Source: an uncultured Candidatus Melainabacteria bacterium (GTDB lineage: Bacteria > Cyanobacteriota > Vampirovibrionia > Gastranaerophilales > Gastranaerophilaceae). From it: 64,000 bases of DNA. Under the pieces are notes generated by a model, which saw only the letters and a list, made by a program, of their open reading frames with translations, did no database searches and was not told the origin of the DNA. Within the stretch, counting starts at the first letter, position 1. Each line of letters begins with the position of its first letter. The position numbers and the translations under genes were made by a program. Location of the stretch: positions 124,001-188,000 of the forward strand of contig CAKUTX010000001.1 in NCBI GenBank assembly GCA_934692485.1. Direction: 5' to 3'. Below are positions 7,524 through 16,208 of the stretch, piece by piece.

Positions 7524-10100
7524 ATGAAAAAAGCAGAAATCAATCTTATAAAAACAGCAGATATTAATATAGAAGATTTAACTCCCGCAATGCAGGAATA
7601 TCTTAAAATTAAACATCAAAATCCTGATAAAATTCTCCTTTACAGGCTTGGTGATTTTTATGAAACTTTTTTTGAAGATGCTGTAACAATGTCAAAAGAA
7701 TTGGAATTAACACTAACAGGTCGCGAACAAGGAAAGTTTGGTCGCATTCCTCTCGCTGGAATTCCGGCTAAAGCTGTTACTCCATACATTGAAAAACTTG
7801 TCCAGAAGAATTACAAAGTTGTAATTTGTGACCAACTTGAAGACCCAAAATTCGCTAAAGGACTTGTAAAACGCGGAGTTACCAGAATTATTACATCAGG
7901 GACTTTAACCGAAAGTGATTTGCTACAACAAAATTCAAATAACTATATTTGTGCTTTATTCAAAGAAGAAAAAACTGGAACTTGGGGGTTTTCATACGCT
8001 GATATTTCTACCGGCGAATTCAAAGTTACACAAGCCCCTTTTGAATTAATTTTGGCAGAATTAACAAGAATTGCTCCGGCTGAAGTCGTTGGGCCTTCTA
8101 TTAAACAAAAAATTATGCCTTTTCAAATTGTTCCAGACGAAAAAATTGATTTACCGGAAGATATTACAAAATTTTATAACTGTTCCAAAATTCCGGCTTC
8201 CGTTTTTGATGCCAATTTCGCAGAAAACAACCTGAAAGCAGTATTTCAAGCAAATAGTTTGGAATCATTCGGATACAATAGGTATAAAGTTGGATTTAGG
8301 GCTGCAGGTGCGCTTCTCGCTTATATTTGGGAAACTCTTAAAGAAAATGTTCCAAAAATTGAACGTATTGAGCCTTATGAACTTTCTGAATACATGATTT
8401 TGGATGGAAGCACTCGTAAAAATTTAGAATTAACTGAAACATTGAGGGACAAAAACAAATTTGGCTCTCTTTTGTGGGCTGTCGACAAAACAAAAACCAA
8501 CATGGGCGCCAGACTTCTAAAAAACTGGCTTTGCCAACCTCTTAAACGAGTAGAAGATATTTTAACCCGACAAAATTCAATATCTGAACTTGTTGAAAAA
8601 ACTGACGAAAGAATTACAATAGGGAATTTACTTGAAAAGATTTATGACATTCAAAGACTTGCAACCAGAATGTCAAACAGTTCAGCAAACCCAAAAGATT
8701 TTTTAAGTCTTAAAACTTCTTTGATGATGTTACCAGATTTATTAGATGCTACAAACCAGCTTGAACACAATCCACTAGTTGCTATTAACCAATATAGAGA
8801 AGAAATTTCCGAATACACTTCTTTGATAGATAGAACAATTTCTGAAAACGCTTCAGCTTTAGTAAAAGAGGGCGGAATTATAAAAGAAGGAGTATCAGGG
8901 GAACTCGACTATTTTAGAGAACTGTTAACTGGAGGTGAAAACTGGTTAAAAGAGTTTGAAGAAAGAGAAAAAGAAAGAACTGGAATAAAGACTCTTAAAA
9001 TTGGGTTTAATAAGGTTTTTGGTTATTTTATCGAAATTTCCAACTCTTACTTAAATCAAATTCCAGACGGCTACATCAGAAAGCAAACCTTAACAAATGG
9101 GGAAAGATTTATTACAGAAGAATTGAAACAACACGAAGACGATGTTCTTTCTGCAAAGTTTAAATCAACAGAACTTGAGTACAAACTTTTCTGCGATTTC
9201 AGAGAGTATTCAAAAGAATATGTTACAAAAATAAGAGAAATCGCGGAATGTATCGCCAAATGTGACGTTTACTCATCATTAGCTGATGTCGCTGCAGAGA
9301 ATAATTTTTGCAAACCAATAATAGATGAATCTGATGATTTCATTGTCAAAAACGGACGTCACCCTGTTTTAGAAAAAATTCTACCACTTGGAGAATATGT
9401 TCCAAATGATTTGGAACTGAAAAGCAATTCAACAGATACAACACAATTCATGATTTTGACAGGTCCTAATATGGCTGGAAAATCTACCTATATGCGCCAA
9501 AACGCGTTAATTGCAATCTTAGCGCAAATCGGTTCTTGGGTTCCTGCAGATTATGCAAAAATAGGGATTATAGACAAAATATTCACACGTGTTGGAGCAT
9601 CTGACGATTTAACTCTCGGGCAATCTACATTTATGGTTGAAATGATAGAAACGGCTTGCATATTAAACTCTGCAACAGACAGAAGTTTTATTCTGCTAGA
9701 TGAAATTGGTCGAGGGACAAGTACATATGACGGTGTTGCAATCGCTTGGTCAGTAGCAGAATATATAGCTACAAAAATTAAAGCAAGATGTATTTTTGCA
9801 ACTCACTACCACGAATTAAACGTAATGACAAAAACTTATCCGCAAATAAAGAATTTTAGGATAACTATTACAGAAGAAAATGGCGAAATAGAATTTTTAA
9901 GAAAAATTGTTCAGGGTGGTGCCAGCAAAAGTTACGGAATACAAGTTGCCAAAATGGCTGGTTTGCCTTCAATTGTGGTAAAACGTTCACAAGAATTGAT
10001 GACAAGAATGCAAAAAGACTACTCTAACAACTTATCGACACGCAAAAAAGCGGCAGATACCCCGACAGTTGATGTTCCGCAACTCAATTTGTTCAATTAA
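7524..10100 (+). CDS. mutS: DNA mismatch repair protein MutS
   Basis: An 858-residue MutS, which recognises base mismatches and small loops. The mismatch-binding GDFYETFFEDA lies near residue 44. The connector, core and clamp domains follow, then the ATPase with Walker A TGPNMAGKST, Walker B ILLDEIGRGTSTYDG and ATHYHEL. The end, VPQLNLFN, resembles the beta-clamp-binding tail of MutS. I start at the ATG at 7524; the open frame reaches 24 codons further into the upstream gene's start, but MKKAEINLIKTADI is a normal beginning. No clear Shine-Dalgarno is seen. MutL is not adjacent. Confidence 0.97.
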   Translation: MKKAEINLIKTADINIEDLTPAMQEYLKIKHQNPDKILLYRLGDFYETFFEDAVTMSKELELTLTGREQGKFGRIPLAGIPAKAVTPYIEKLVQKNYKVVICDQLEDPKFAKGLVKRGVTRIITSGTLTESDLLQQNSNNYICALFKEEKTGTWGFSYADISTGEFKVTQAPFELILAELTRIAPAEVVGPSIKQKIMPFQIVPDEKIDLPEDITKFYNCSKIPASVFDANFAENNLKAVFQANSLESFGYNRYKVGFRAAGALLAYIWETLKENVPKIERIEPYELSEYMILDGSTRKNLELTETLRDKNKFGSLLWAVDKTKTNMGARLLKNWLCQPLKRVEDILTRQNSISELVEKTDERITIGNLLEKIYDIQRLATRMSNSSANPKDFLSLKTSLMMLPDLLDATNQLEHNPLVAINQYREEISEYTSLIDRTISENASALVKEGGIIKEGVSGELDYFRELLTGGENWLKEFEEREKERTGIKTLKIGFNKVFGYFIEISNSYLNQIPDGYIRKQTLTNGERFITEELKQHEDDVLSAKFKSTELEYKLFCDFREYSKEYVTKIREIAECIAKCDVYSSLADVAAENNFCKPIIDESDDFIVKNGRHPVLEKILPLGEYVPNDLELKSNSTDTTQFMILTGPNMAGKSTYMRQNALIAILAQIGSWVPADYAKIGIIDKIFTRVGASDDLTLGQSTFMVEMIETACILNSATDRSFILLDEIGRGTSTYDGVAIAWSVAEYIATKIKARCIFATHYHELNVMTKTYPQIKNFRITITEENGEIEFLRKIVQGGASKSYGIQVAKMAGLPSIVVKRSQELMTRMQKDYSNNLSTRKKAADTPTVDVPQLNLFN

Positions 10101-10270
10101 ATTGCAAACAATTCTGCAAAATCAAATGTAATTTCAGATTGACTTTCAGAAAAGGCTACAAAACTGTATGCCAACGGACTTTTGTTGTCAAAAATATTAA
10201 TATTTTTTCTCTCTTTTTTACATAAATTCGGATATAAAATCTTAAGATTTTCAGATATTACATCTTCCAT
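10097..10270 (-). CDS. Small 57-residue protein of unknown function
   Basis: A short open frame, MEDVISENLKILYPNLCKKE to FDFAELFAI, 57 residues plus stop, preceded by a good GTGAGGTAAATTATG binding site. It lies 35 bases after tgt on the same strand, and its stop overlaps the mutS stop by three bases in a tail-to-tail arrangement. It has no membrane segment, so it is not the YajC that often follows tgt. A clean binding site and an exact fit into the gap suggest it is real; no function can be given. Confidence 0.6.
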   Translation of the reverse strand: MEDVISENLKILYPNLCKKERKNINIFDNKSPLAYSFVAFSESQSEITFDFAELFAI

Positions 10271-10305
10271 AATTTACCTCACTATCTTATAAATAATGAA
10301 GAAAA

Positions 10306-11433
10306 TTATTTAGTCAAATTTTTATAATGTTCGTTATAAAAATCTCCAAACCTATCTTCAAGAATTGCCTGACGACATTTTTGAGAAAAATCAACTAAAA
10401 ATTTTATATTGTGAATTGACAACAAAGTAGAAGCCGTGCTTTCTCCACATCTCCATAGATGTCTGATATATGCTCTTGAATGGTTTTTGCAAGCATAACA
10501 ATTACATCCTTCAACCAATGGTCTATCATCATCATAATATTTTTGAGTTTTAATATTTGATTTGCCTTCCCAAGTAAAGAAAGAACCATGACGCGCATTT
10601 CTAGTTGGGAGCACGCAATCAAACATATCAACTCCACGCTTAATTCCATCCAACAAATCCTCTGGAGTTCCAACACCCATTAAATATCTTGGTTTGTTAT
10701 TAGGCAACAACGGAGCTGTAAATTCCACGAAATGATTCATTATATCTTTTGTTTCGCCGACACTCAAGCCCCCGATTGCATAACCCACAGCATCATAAGA
10801 AGATATAACTGCAGCACTTTCCCGTCTTAAATCATCATAAAAAGCACCTTGAACAATCGGAAAAAGCGCCTGACGAGGATTTGTTTTTGCCTTAAAACAT
10901 CTTTCCAACCATCTATGAGTACGCTCCATAGCTTTTTTAGCCATATCATAATCACAAGGGAATGGAGCACATTGGTCAAAAGCCATTATTATATCAGCAC
11001 CTATGTCTTGTTGAATTTCCATAGATACTTCAGGATTTATAAAATGTTTCTTTCCATCCTTAGGGTCACGAAATTCAACTCCATCTTCTCCTATCTTATT
11101 AAGATGAGAGAGTGAAAACACCTGAAAGCCACCAGAATCAGTTAGAACTGGTTTATGCCAATTCATCCAACTATGAATTCCGCCAAATTGCTTAATCAAT
11201 TTTGTTCCAGCTCTCAAATATAAATGATACGAATTAGACAGCATAATCTGAGCCCCTGTATCAACAATTTGGTCAGCAGTAAGTGTTTTTACGGCAGAAT
11301 TAGTTCCAACAGGCATGAATATTGGGGTCAAAATCGAGCCGTGAGGCGTATTTAAAACACCTGCTCTTGCCCCTGTCTGTTTGCATTCATGAACCAATTC
11401 ATAAGAAAAATTTTCGTGAGCATTATCACGCAT
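10306..11433 (-). CDS. tgt: Queuine tRNA-guanine transglycosylase
   Basis: A 375-residue Tgt, which swaps guanine 34 of GUN anticodons for the queuosine precursor preQ1. Visible landmarks are MLSNSYHLYLRAG, LTDSGGFQVFSL (active-site Asp), YAIGGLSVGE, DCVLPTRNARHG (nucleophile region) and the C-terminal zinc site with CNCYACKNHSRAYIRHL. It starts three bases after the ndk stop, so it is part of the same operon. The order ndk-tgt is not a standard pairing but spacing shows co-transcription. Confidence 0.97.
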   Translation of the reverse strand: MRDNAHENFSYELVHECKQTGARAGVLNTPHGSILTPIFMPVGTNSAVKTLTADQIVDTGAQIMLSNSYHLYLRAGTKLIKQFGGIHSWMNWHKPVLTDSGGFQVFSLSHLNKIGEDGVEFRDPKDGKKHFINPEVSMEIQQDIGADIIMAFDQCAPFPCDYDMAKKAMERTHRWLERCFKAKTNPRQALFPIVQGAFYDDLRRESAAVISSYDAVGYAIGGLSVGETKDIMNHFVEFTAPLLPNNKPRYLMGVGTPEDLLDGIKRGVDMFDCVLPTRNARHGSFFTWEGKSNIKTQKYYDDDRPLVEGCNCYACKNHSRAYIRHLWRCGESTASTLLSIHNIKFLVDFSQKCRQAILEDRFGDFYNEHYKNLTK

Positions 11434-11436
11434 AAC

Positions 11437-11907
11437 TTATTCATCCACGCTTTCTGTTACTAATTCCATCATATTTTTATAGTTAGCGCAAAGTTCTTCT
11501 GGCTTAAAGTAAATATTAATTTCTCTTTCTGCACTTTCCAAACTGTCAGAACCATGAACAGTGTTATATGCCTTCAATTGAGCATAATCAGCCCTAATAG
11601 AGCCAACATCGGCTTCGCAAGGGTCAGTTGCACCTAACACGTGACGAATTCCCTGCACAGCTTGATAACCTTGAAATACCATCGCAACAATAGGTCCACT
11701 GGTGATATATTTTACCAGATTTGGATAAAAAGGTTTGCCTACGTGCTCTGCGTAATGTTTAGCAGCTATTTCTTCAGTAACTTGAAGCATTTTCATTCCG
11801 ATAAGTTTATAGCCTTTTTTTTCAAAACGAGCAATAATTTCGCCTACAAAGCCTCTTTTTACACCGTCCGGTTTGATTGCTACAAATGTTCTTTCTTCTT
11901 TATACAT
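11437..11907 (-). CDS. ndk: Nucleoside diphosphate kinase
   Basis: A 156-residue NDK that moves the gamma phosphate from ATP to other nucleoside diphosphates. ERTFVAIKPDGVKRGFVGEI at the start and NTVHGSDS with the phospho-acceptor His near residue 118 are diagnostic. The open frame extends 20 codons upstream, but GGAGGAATTATG places the true start at 11907. It is slightly longer than the usual 140-150 residues through an acidic C-terminal tail. Confidence 0.97.
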   Translation of the reverse strand: MYKEERTFVAIKPDGVKRGFVGEIIARFEKKGYKLIGMKMLQVTEEIAAKHYAEHVGKPFYPNLVKYITSGPIVAMVFQGYQAVQGIRHVLGATDPCEADVGSIRADYAQLKAYNTVHGSDSLESAEREINIYFKPEELCANYKNMMELVTESVDE

Positions 11908-11947
11908 AATTCCTCCAATTCGTACTATTATACTAGCATAAACATGG

Positions 11948-13264
11948 TTAATTTGGGCATTTCTCAAGTTTTTTAATATTTTGCACCAATACAGATGTCA
12001 TTATTGCACATAACAAAATTGCCGCAGTTGCAAGTCCAAACCAAAATCCTCGAATATTCAAATGGTAGTGGAACGCTAACGTATACCCAAGCGGAATTGA
12101 CACCAGCCAATATGCAATAAAGTTTGACAATAAAACAACTCCAGTCTTTTTCATTCCTTTGAATATTCCGGACAAAGCGACTTGCAAACCGTCAAACACT
12201 TGGAAAACAGCAAGAACATACAAAATTGGTACAGAGATTTTAACAAGTGTTGCATCTTGCGTAAACAACCCGACAAGAAAATGAGGGAATGTTGCAAATA
12301 TTATCGCACTGCAAGCCATAAACCCAACACACATCACAGTTCCAACAAAAGAATATTTCTTCAAATCTTTTATGTTTTCTGCTCCGTTAGCAAACCCGAC
12401 TTTTACAGCAATCGCATTTGAAATCGCAAAAGGAACCATAAACGAAATTGTTGTCAGCGTGCAAACTAAATTTTGCGCAGCCGCATAAACACCTGAAACT
12501 CTACCCATAATAATTGCAATACTATTAAATGCAATAAATTCTACAAGTATTGCACAAGATATTGGAATTCCAATTTTTATCAAATTTTTATAATAATCAA
12601 AGTCTTTATAATCGCTGAAATTCATCATTCTAAAGCAATAAATCAGCAAAGCAAAGCCCATAAAATATCTTACGACAAAACTTGCAATAGCCAAACCCAA
12701 AGCTCCCATCGACGGAATTATTCCCCAGCCGAATACAAATATTATATTGATTGCTAAATTTAAGAAAACGGCAATAGCTGTAACCAAATTAGGGAACAAT
12801 ACAACCTCAAAAGCTTGTAAAAACTCTTTCAACGCTGCATGCAAATAAGCTCCAAATGTTGCAAATGCCGTAACAAACATATATTGTTTTATCATTGGAA
12901 CCAGTTTTGGATCAAACTTCAAATAATCAATTACTGGAATAAATGCCAAAACCGCAAACATAACGATAACAGCTAAAAGCATAGCAAACCTGAGTGTAGG
13001 ATAAAAATATTTCTTAGCAGATTTTTTTTCTCCTCTAAAATTTGATAACAATGGAGAAACACTTGAAATCAATCCAATACCAAAAGTTTGTATACAATTT
13101 GTTATCGCCGTTGCAATACTAATTGCAGCTAAAGTATCCGTTGAATGGTGTCCAGCAATCAATACATCTCCAGCACCAATTAAAATAAATCCCAAATTTC
13201 CCATAATAATGGGCAGGGCAATGTTTAATAATTCTTTTGCATAAAATCTAAATTGTGTACTCAT
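11948..13264 (-). CDS. MATE family multidrug/sodium efflux transporter
   Basis: A protein of 438 residues with about twelve hydrophobic segments in two homologous halves. The beginning, ELLNIALPIIMGNLGFILIG, and AAAQNLVCTLTTISFMVPFAI in the middle are typical of MATE (NorM/DinF) transporters, which export drugs or metabolites against sodium or protons. The frame also has a TTG eight codons upstream; the ATG giving MSTQFRFYAKEL is preferred, though neither has a clear Shine-Dalgarno. The histidine kinase gene ends 33 bases before it, which suggests coupling of the two. Confidence 0.93.
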   Translation of the reverse strand: MSTQFRFYAKELLNIALPIIMGNLGFILIGAGDVLIAGHHSTDTLAAISIATAITNCIQTFGIGLISSVSPLLSNFRGEKKSAKKYFYPTLRFAMLLAVIVMFAVLAFIPVIDYLKFDPKLVPMIKQYMFVTAFATFGAYLHAALKEFLQAFEVVLFPNLVTAIAVFLNLAINIIFVFGWGIIPSMGALGLAIASFVVRYFMGFALLIYCFRMMNFSDYKDFDYYKNLIKIGIPISCAILVEFIAFNSIAIIMGRVSGVYAAAQNLVCTLTTISFMVPFAISNAIAVKVGFANGAENIKDLKKYSFVGTVMCVGFMACSAIIFATFPHFLVGLFTQDATLVKISVPILYVLAVFQVFDGLQVALSGIFKGMKKTGVVLLSNFIAYWLVSIPLGYTLAFHYHLNIRGFWFGLATAAILLCAIMTSVLVQNIKKLEKCPN

Positions 13265-13297
13265 ACGAACAAATTGTAGCACAAACAAAATAAAATA

Positions 13298-14383
13298 TTA
13301 AATTTCTAAAATAAACTTAGAGCCTTTTCCTATTTCACTCTCTACAGAAATTTTTCCTTTATGCAAATTTACAAACTCTTTTACTATAGCCAAGCCTAAT
13401 CCTGTTGAGTTATTTTCTGGCATTCCGACCTGTTCAAATCTATCAAATATTTTTGCAATATCGCTTTTTGCAATTCCAACTCCGTTATCTTCCACAGATA
13501 TAATCGTCTTTTCTTTATTTTTTTTACAACTTATTTTTACCAAACCATGTTCTGAAGTGTACTTAATTGCATTACTTAACAGGTTAAATAATATCTGTTG
13601 CAATTTTTGATAATCTGCATTTACAACAAAATCAGAAACCTCTTTCTGTAACTCAATATGTTTTTTCTGCAAAAGTGGACTGATAATGTTTAAAACTTCA
13701 TTAATACACGGTTCAATATTAAATTTTCTCAAATTCAAGCGAATAGCTCCAGCTTCAATTTTTGACATATCCAAGACATCATTAACCATTTCCAACAAAC
13801 GCAAAGAAGAAAGTTTTATATCTTCAATGTATTCTTTTTGTTTTGCGTTCAACTGCCCGACAAATCCTGCAGACAAAATTTCTGAAAAACCGAGTATGGA
13901 ATTTATTGGAGTGCGAAGTTCATGAGAAACATGGGAAATAAATTTTGACTTTAATTCTTCAGCTTCTTTAATCTTTTCATTCGTTTTTTTTACGTCTATG
14001 TAACCTTCTTGGAGCGATTGAAGTTGCATTTTAATAATTTTTGAAAGTTCTAAATCCTTTGTTATATTTGAAATTACAACAGCACAAGTTTTAAAAATTT
14101 GTCTTTCTTCATCAGAAAAAATATCTCCGGTCAAAACAATTTTTCCAAAATTTGTATTTTTTAGCTTTAAATCTTCAACCAAAAATTTCCCATTTATATC
14201 TTCAAAGTTTTTCACCTGGGGATTATAGGCATATTCATAGTTTTCAAGATTTGCAAAAAATATATAACCCGAAGTAAAATTTATAACTTTTTTCAAAACC
14301 TCAAACACTTCAATGCCAAAATTTTGTTGTTCAATATTATAAAACTCATTAACTATACTGAGAACTTGTTCAAAATTTTCCAA
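13298..14383 (-). CDS. Sensor histidine kinase, soluble, with N-terminal GAF-like region
   Basis: A 361-residue kinase without membrane segments. Residues 1-110 look like a GAF-type sensor, a coiled coil follows (112-147), then HisKA with FISHVSHELRTPINSILGFS (phospho-acceptor His about 154) and HATPase_c with NLLSNAIKYT, SVEDNGVGIAKSD, FDRFEQ and GLGLAIVKEF. It starts at TTG, four bases after the hpt stop. There is no response regulator nearby, so its partner is elsewhere. The signal is probably cytoplasmic. Confidence 0.93.
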   Translation of the reverse strand: MENFEQVLSIVNEFYNIEQQNFGIEVFEVLKKVINFTSGYIFFANLENYEYAYNPQVKNFEDINGKFLVEDLKLKNTNFGKIVLTGDIFSDEERQIFKTCAVVISNITKDLELSKIIKMQLQSLQEGYIDVKKTNEKIKEAEELKSKFISHVSHELRTPINSILGFSEILSAGFVGQLNAKQKEYIEDIKLSSLRLLEMVNDVLDMSKIEAGAIRLNLRKFNIEPCINEVLNIISPLLQKKHIELQKEVSDFVVNADYQKLQQILFNLLSNAIKYTSEHGLVKISCKKNKEKTIISVEDNGVGIAKSDIAKIFDRFEQVGMPENNSTGLGLAIVKEFVNLHKGKISVESEIGKGSKFILEI

Positions 14384-14386
14384 AAT

Positions 14387-14932
14387 CTACCCCAAATCCT
14401 CTTTATCCATATAACCTATATATTTAAGATTGCGATAATATCCGTCATAATCCAGTCCATAGCCAATCAAAAATTTATCATCCACCTCAAAACCATAATA
14501 ATCTGCATCAACATCCGCAATTCTGGTTATTTTCTTATCTAGCAAAGAGCAAAATTTTGTAGATTTTGTATGAAAATTACAATTCAAAAAATCAAGTAAA
14601 AATTTTGCGGTCAAACCAGTATCTACAATATCTTCGATTATCAAGACATTTTTACCGTTTAAATCTGGCAAAGATATATCAACTGCATTAACTTTTCCTG
14701 TGGTTGTTGTCCCTCCGTTATAACTTGAGAGTCTTATGAATTCAAGTTTCAAAGGCATATCAAGATGTTTTATCAAATCAACTGCAAACATCACAGCTCC
14801 CTTTAAAACGCAAATTGCAACAACATCCTCTTTCCCATAAAACTTATTCATTTCATCAGCCAATTCCTTTATTCTATTTTGAATTTGCTCTTCCGTAAAA
14901 AGAATTTTTAATTTGTTAATATCTATATCCAT
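14387..14932 (-). CDS. hpt: Hypoxanthine phosphoribosyltransferase
   Basis: A 181-residue purine salvage enzyme that makes IMP or GMP from base and PRPP. The PRPP loop VLIIEDIVDTGLTAKFLLDF, the early VAICVLKGAVMFAVDL and YYGFEVDDKFLIGYGLDYD near the end are typical. The ATG at 14932 has AAAGGTG as binding site; an earlier ATG at 14947 overlaps the tilS stop as ATGA. The gene pair tilS-hpt is conserved in many bacteria, which supports both calls. Confidence 0.95.
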   Translation of the reverse strand: MDIDINKLKILFTEEQIQNRIKELADEMNKFYGKEDVVAICVLKGAVMFAVDLIKHLDMPLKLEFIRLSSYNGGTTTTGKVNAVDISLPDLNGKNVLIIEDIVDTGLTAKFLLDFLNCNFHTKSTKFCSLLDKKITRIADVDADYYGFEVDDKFLIGYGLDYDGYYRNLKYIGYMDKEDLG

Positions 14933-14943
14933 AACCACACCTT

Positions 14944-16155
14944 TCATTTTAATTTTAATTTTATAACATGAGTCGGTTTATCAGTAACTTTTATTTTATC
15001 ACTCAATCCAACTCCGGCAACCCAAAAAACTTCCTTATCACGAGTCAAAAGAATAAGTTTATCCTTTTCATGCGCAGGAATTTTCTTTTCATTTAGATAT
15101 TTTTTTATTTTTTGAGAGCCACAAAGCCCCAATGGAGTAATTCTATCTCCATCTTGCCTATGGCGCAAAACAAAATCTATTTTATCTGTAGAAATATAAG
15201 CCGCAAAATCATCATCTTTTGGAAAAGTATTATTATCAATTTTCTTATCACATGCCTCTATTGAAAATTCATAATCTTCAAACCTATATTTTCCACAATG
15301 AGTTATCTGCACTTGTTCTTCATTTTTTTTTAAAGACGCTACAACTTCAACCTTTTTATCACTTACATATAACCATAAATCATCTGCAATAGAAGTTCTT
15401 TTCCCTGATTTTGAATTTCTGTTTTTCTCAATAAATTTTTGAAGATTTTCAATTTTTTCTCTATCATAATCTATGTTATTGTCGACCAATATTTTGTAAA
15501 TCAAACGTTTTTGTTCTTGTTTTGAAGCTTCCAAAAAATCTGTCGTTAAGTATTTATTTATAATCTCATTATCTTCTCTTGCAAGTTCCGACAAAGAATT
15601 TAACGCATAACAAACTTTTGGATTAATCTCTTTTAACAAAGGAATAATCTTGTGCCTAATAAAATTTCTTTTGTATTTCGGATTAAAATTTGAACTATCA
15701 ACATTTGGAGAAAGATTATTATCTTTTGCATATTTTTCAATATTTTCTCGAGAAACGTTCAGCAATGGGCGATAAAAAACATCTCGATGCTCTGAAATCC
15801 CCTCAAGTCCGACTGTTCCTGTTCCTTTAATTATCCTATACAAAACTGTTTCTGCGTTATCATCAAAATTGTGTGCCGTAAAAACAACATTAGAATTAAA
15901 CATTTTGGCACATCTTTTAAAAAACTTATATCTTGCATCTCTAGCCGCAGTTTCTGTTTTTTCGACAAAATCAGGCAACATCTCTGTATAAAATTTTATC
16001 CCACGATTTTTGGCAAATAATCGACAATTATCTTCGTCTTTCTTACTTTCTTCTCCACGCCAATTATGATTTAGATGAACAGCAACAACATCACAGCCTA
16101 AATTACACAAAATATCTAACAGGCACATTGAATCATATCCGCCGGAAAAAGCCAT
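14944..16155 (-). CDS. tilS: tRNA(Ile)-lysidine synthase TilS
   Basis: TilS converts C34 of tRNA-Ile2 to lysidine so that it reads AUA. The PP-loop SGGYDSMCLLDI, VAVHLNHNWRGEES, TAHNFDDNAETVLYRI and RHKIIPLL are present, as is the C-terminal substrate-binding domain with RHRQDGDRITPLG. From the first ATG the protein has 403 residues and lacks the helix that normally precedes the PP-loop. That helix is encoded just upstream (VDTVRKFIEKYNLSGTFI), in frame, with no ATG, GTG or TTG. An ATA at 16210-16212 overlapping the previous gene's TAG may be the real start. Confidence 0.93.
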   Translation of the reverse strand: MAFSGGYDSMCLLDILCNLGCDVVAVHLNHNWRGEESKKDEDNCRLFAKNRGIKFYTEMLPDFVEKTETAARDARYKFFKRCAKMFNSNVVFTAHNFDDNAETVLYRIIKGTGTVGLEGISEHRDVFYRPLLNVSRENIEKYAKDNNLSPNVDSSNFNPKYKRNFIRHKIIPLLKEINPKVCYALNSLSELAREDNEIINKYLTTDFLEASKQEQKRLIYKILVDNNIDYDREKIENLQKFIEKNRNSKSGKRTSIADDLWLYVSDKKVEVVASLKKNEEQVQITHCGKYRFEDYEFSIEACDKKIDNNTFPKDDDFAAYISTDKIDFVLRHRQDGDRITPLGLCGSQKIKKYLNEKKIPAHEKDKLILLTRDKEVFWVAGVGLSDKIKVTDKPTHVIKLKLK

Positions 16156-16208
16156 GATAAATGTGCCCGATAAATTATATTTTTCTATAAATTTTCTAAC
16201 AGTATCAA

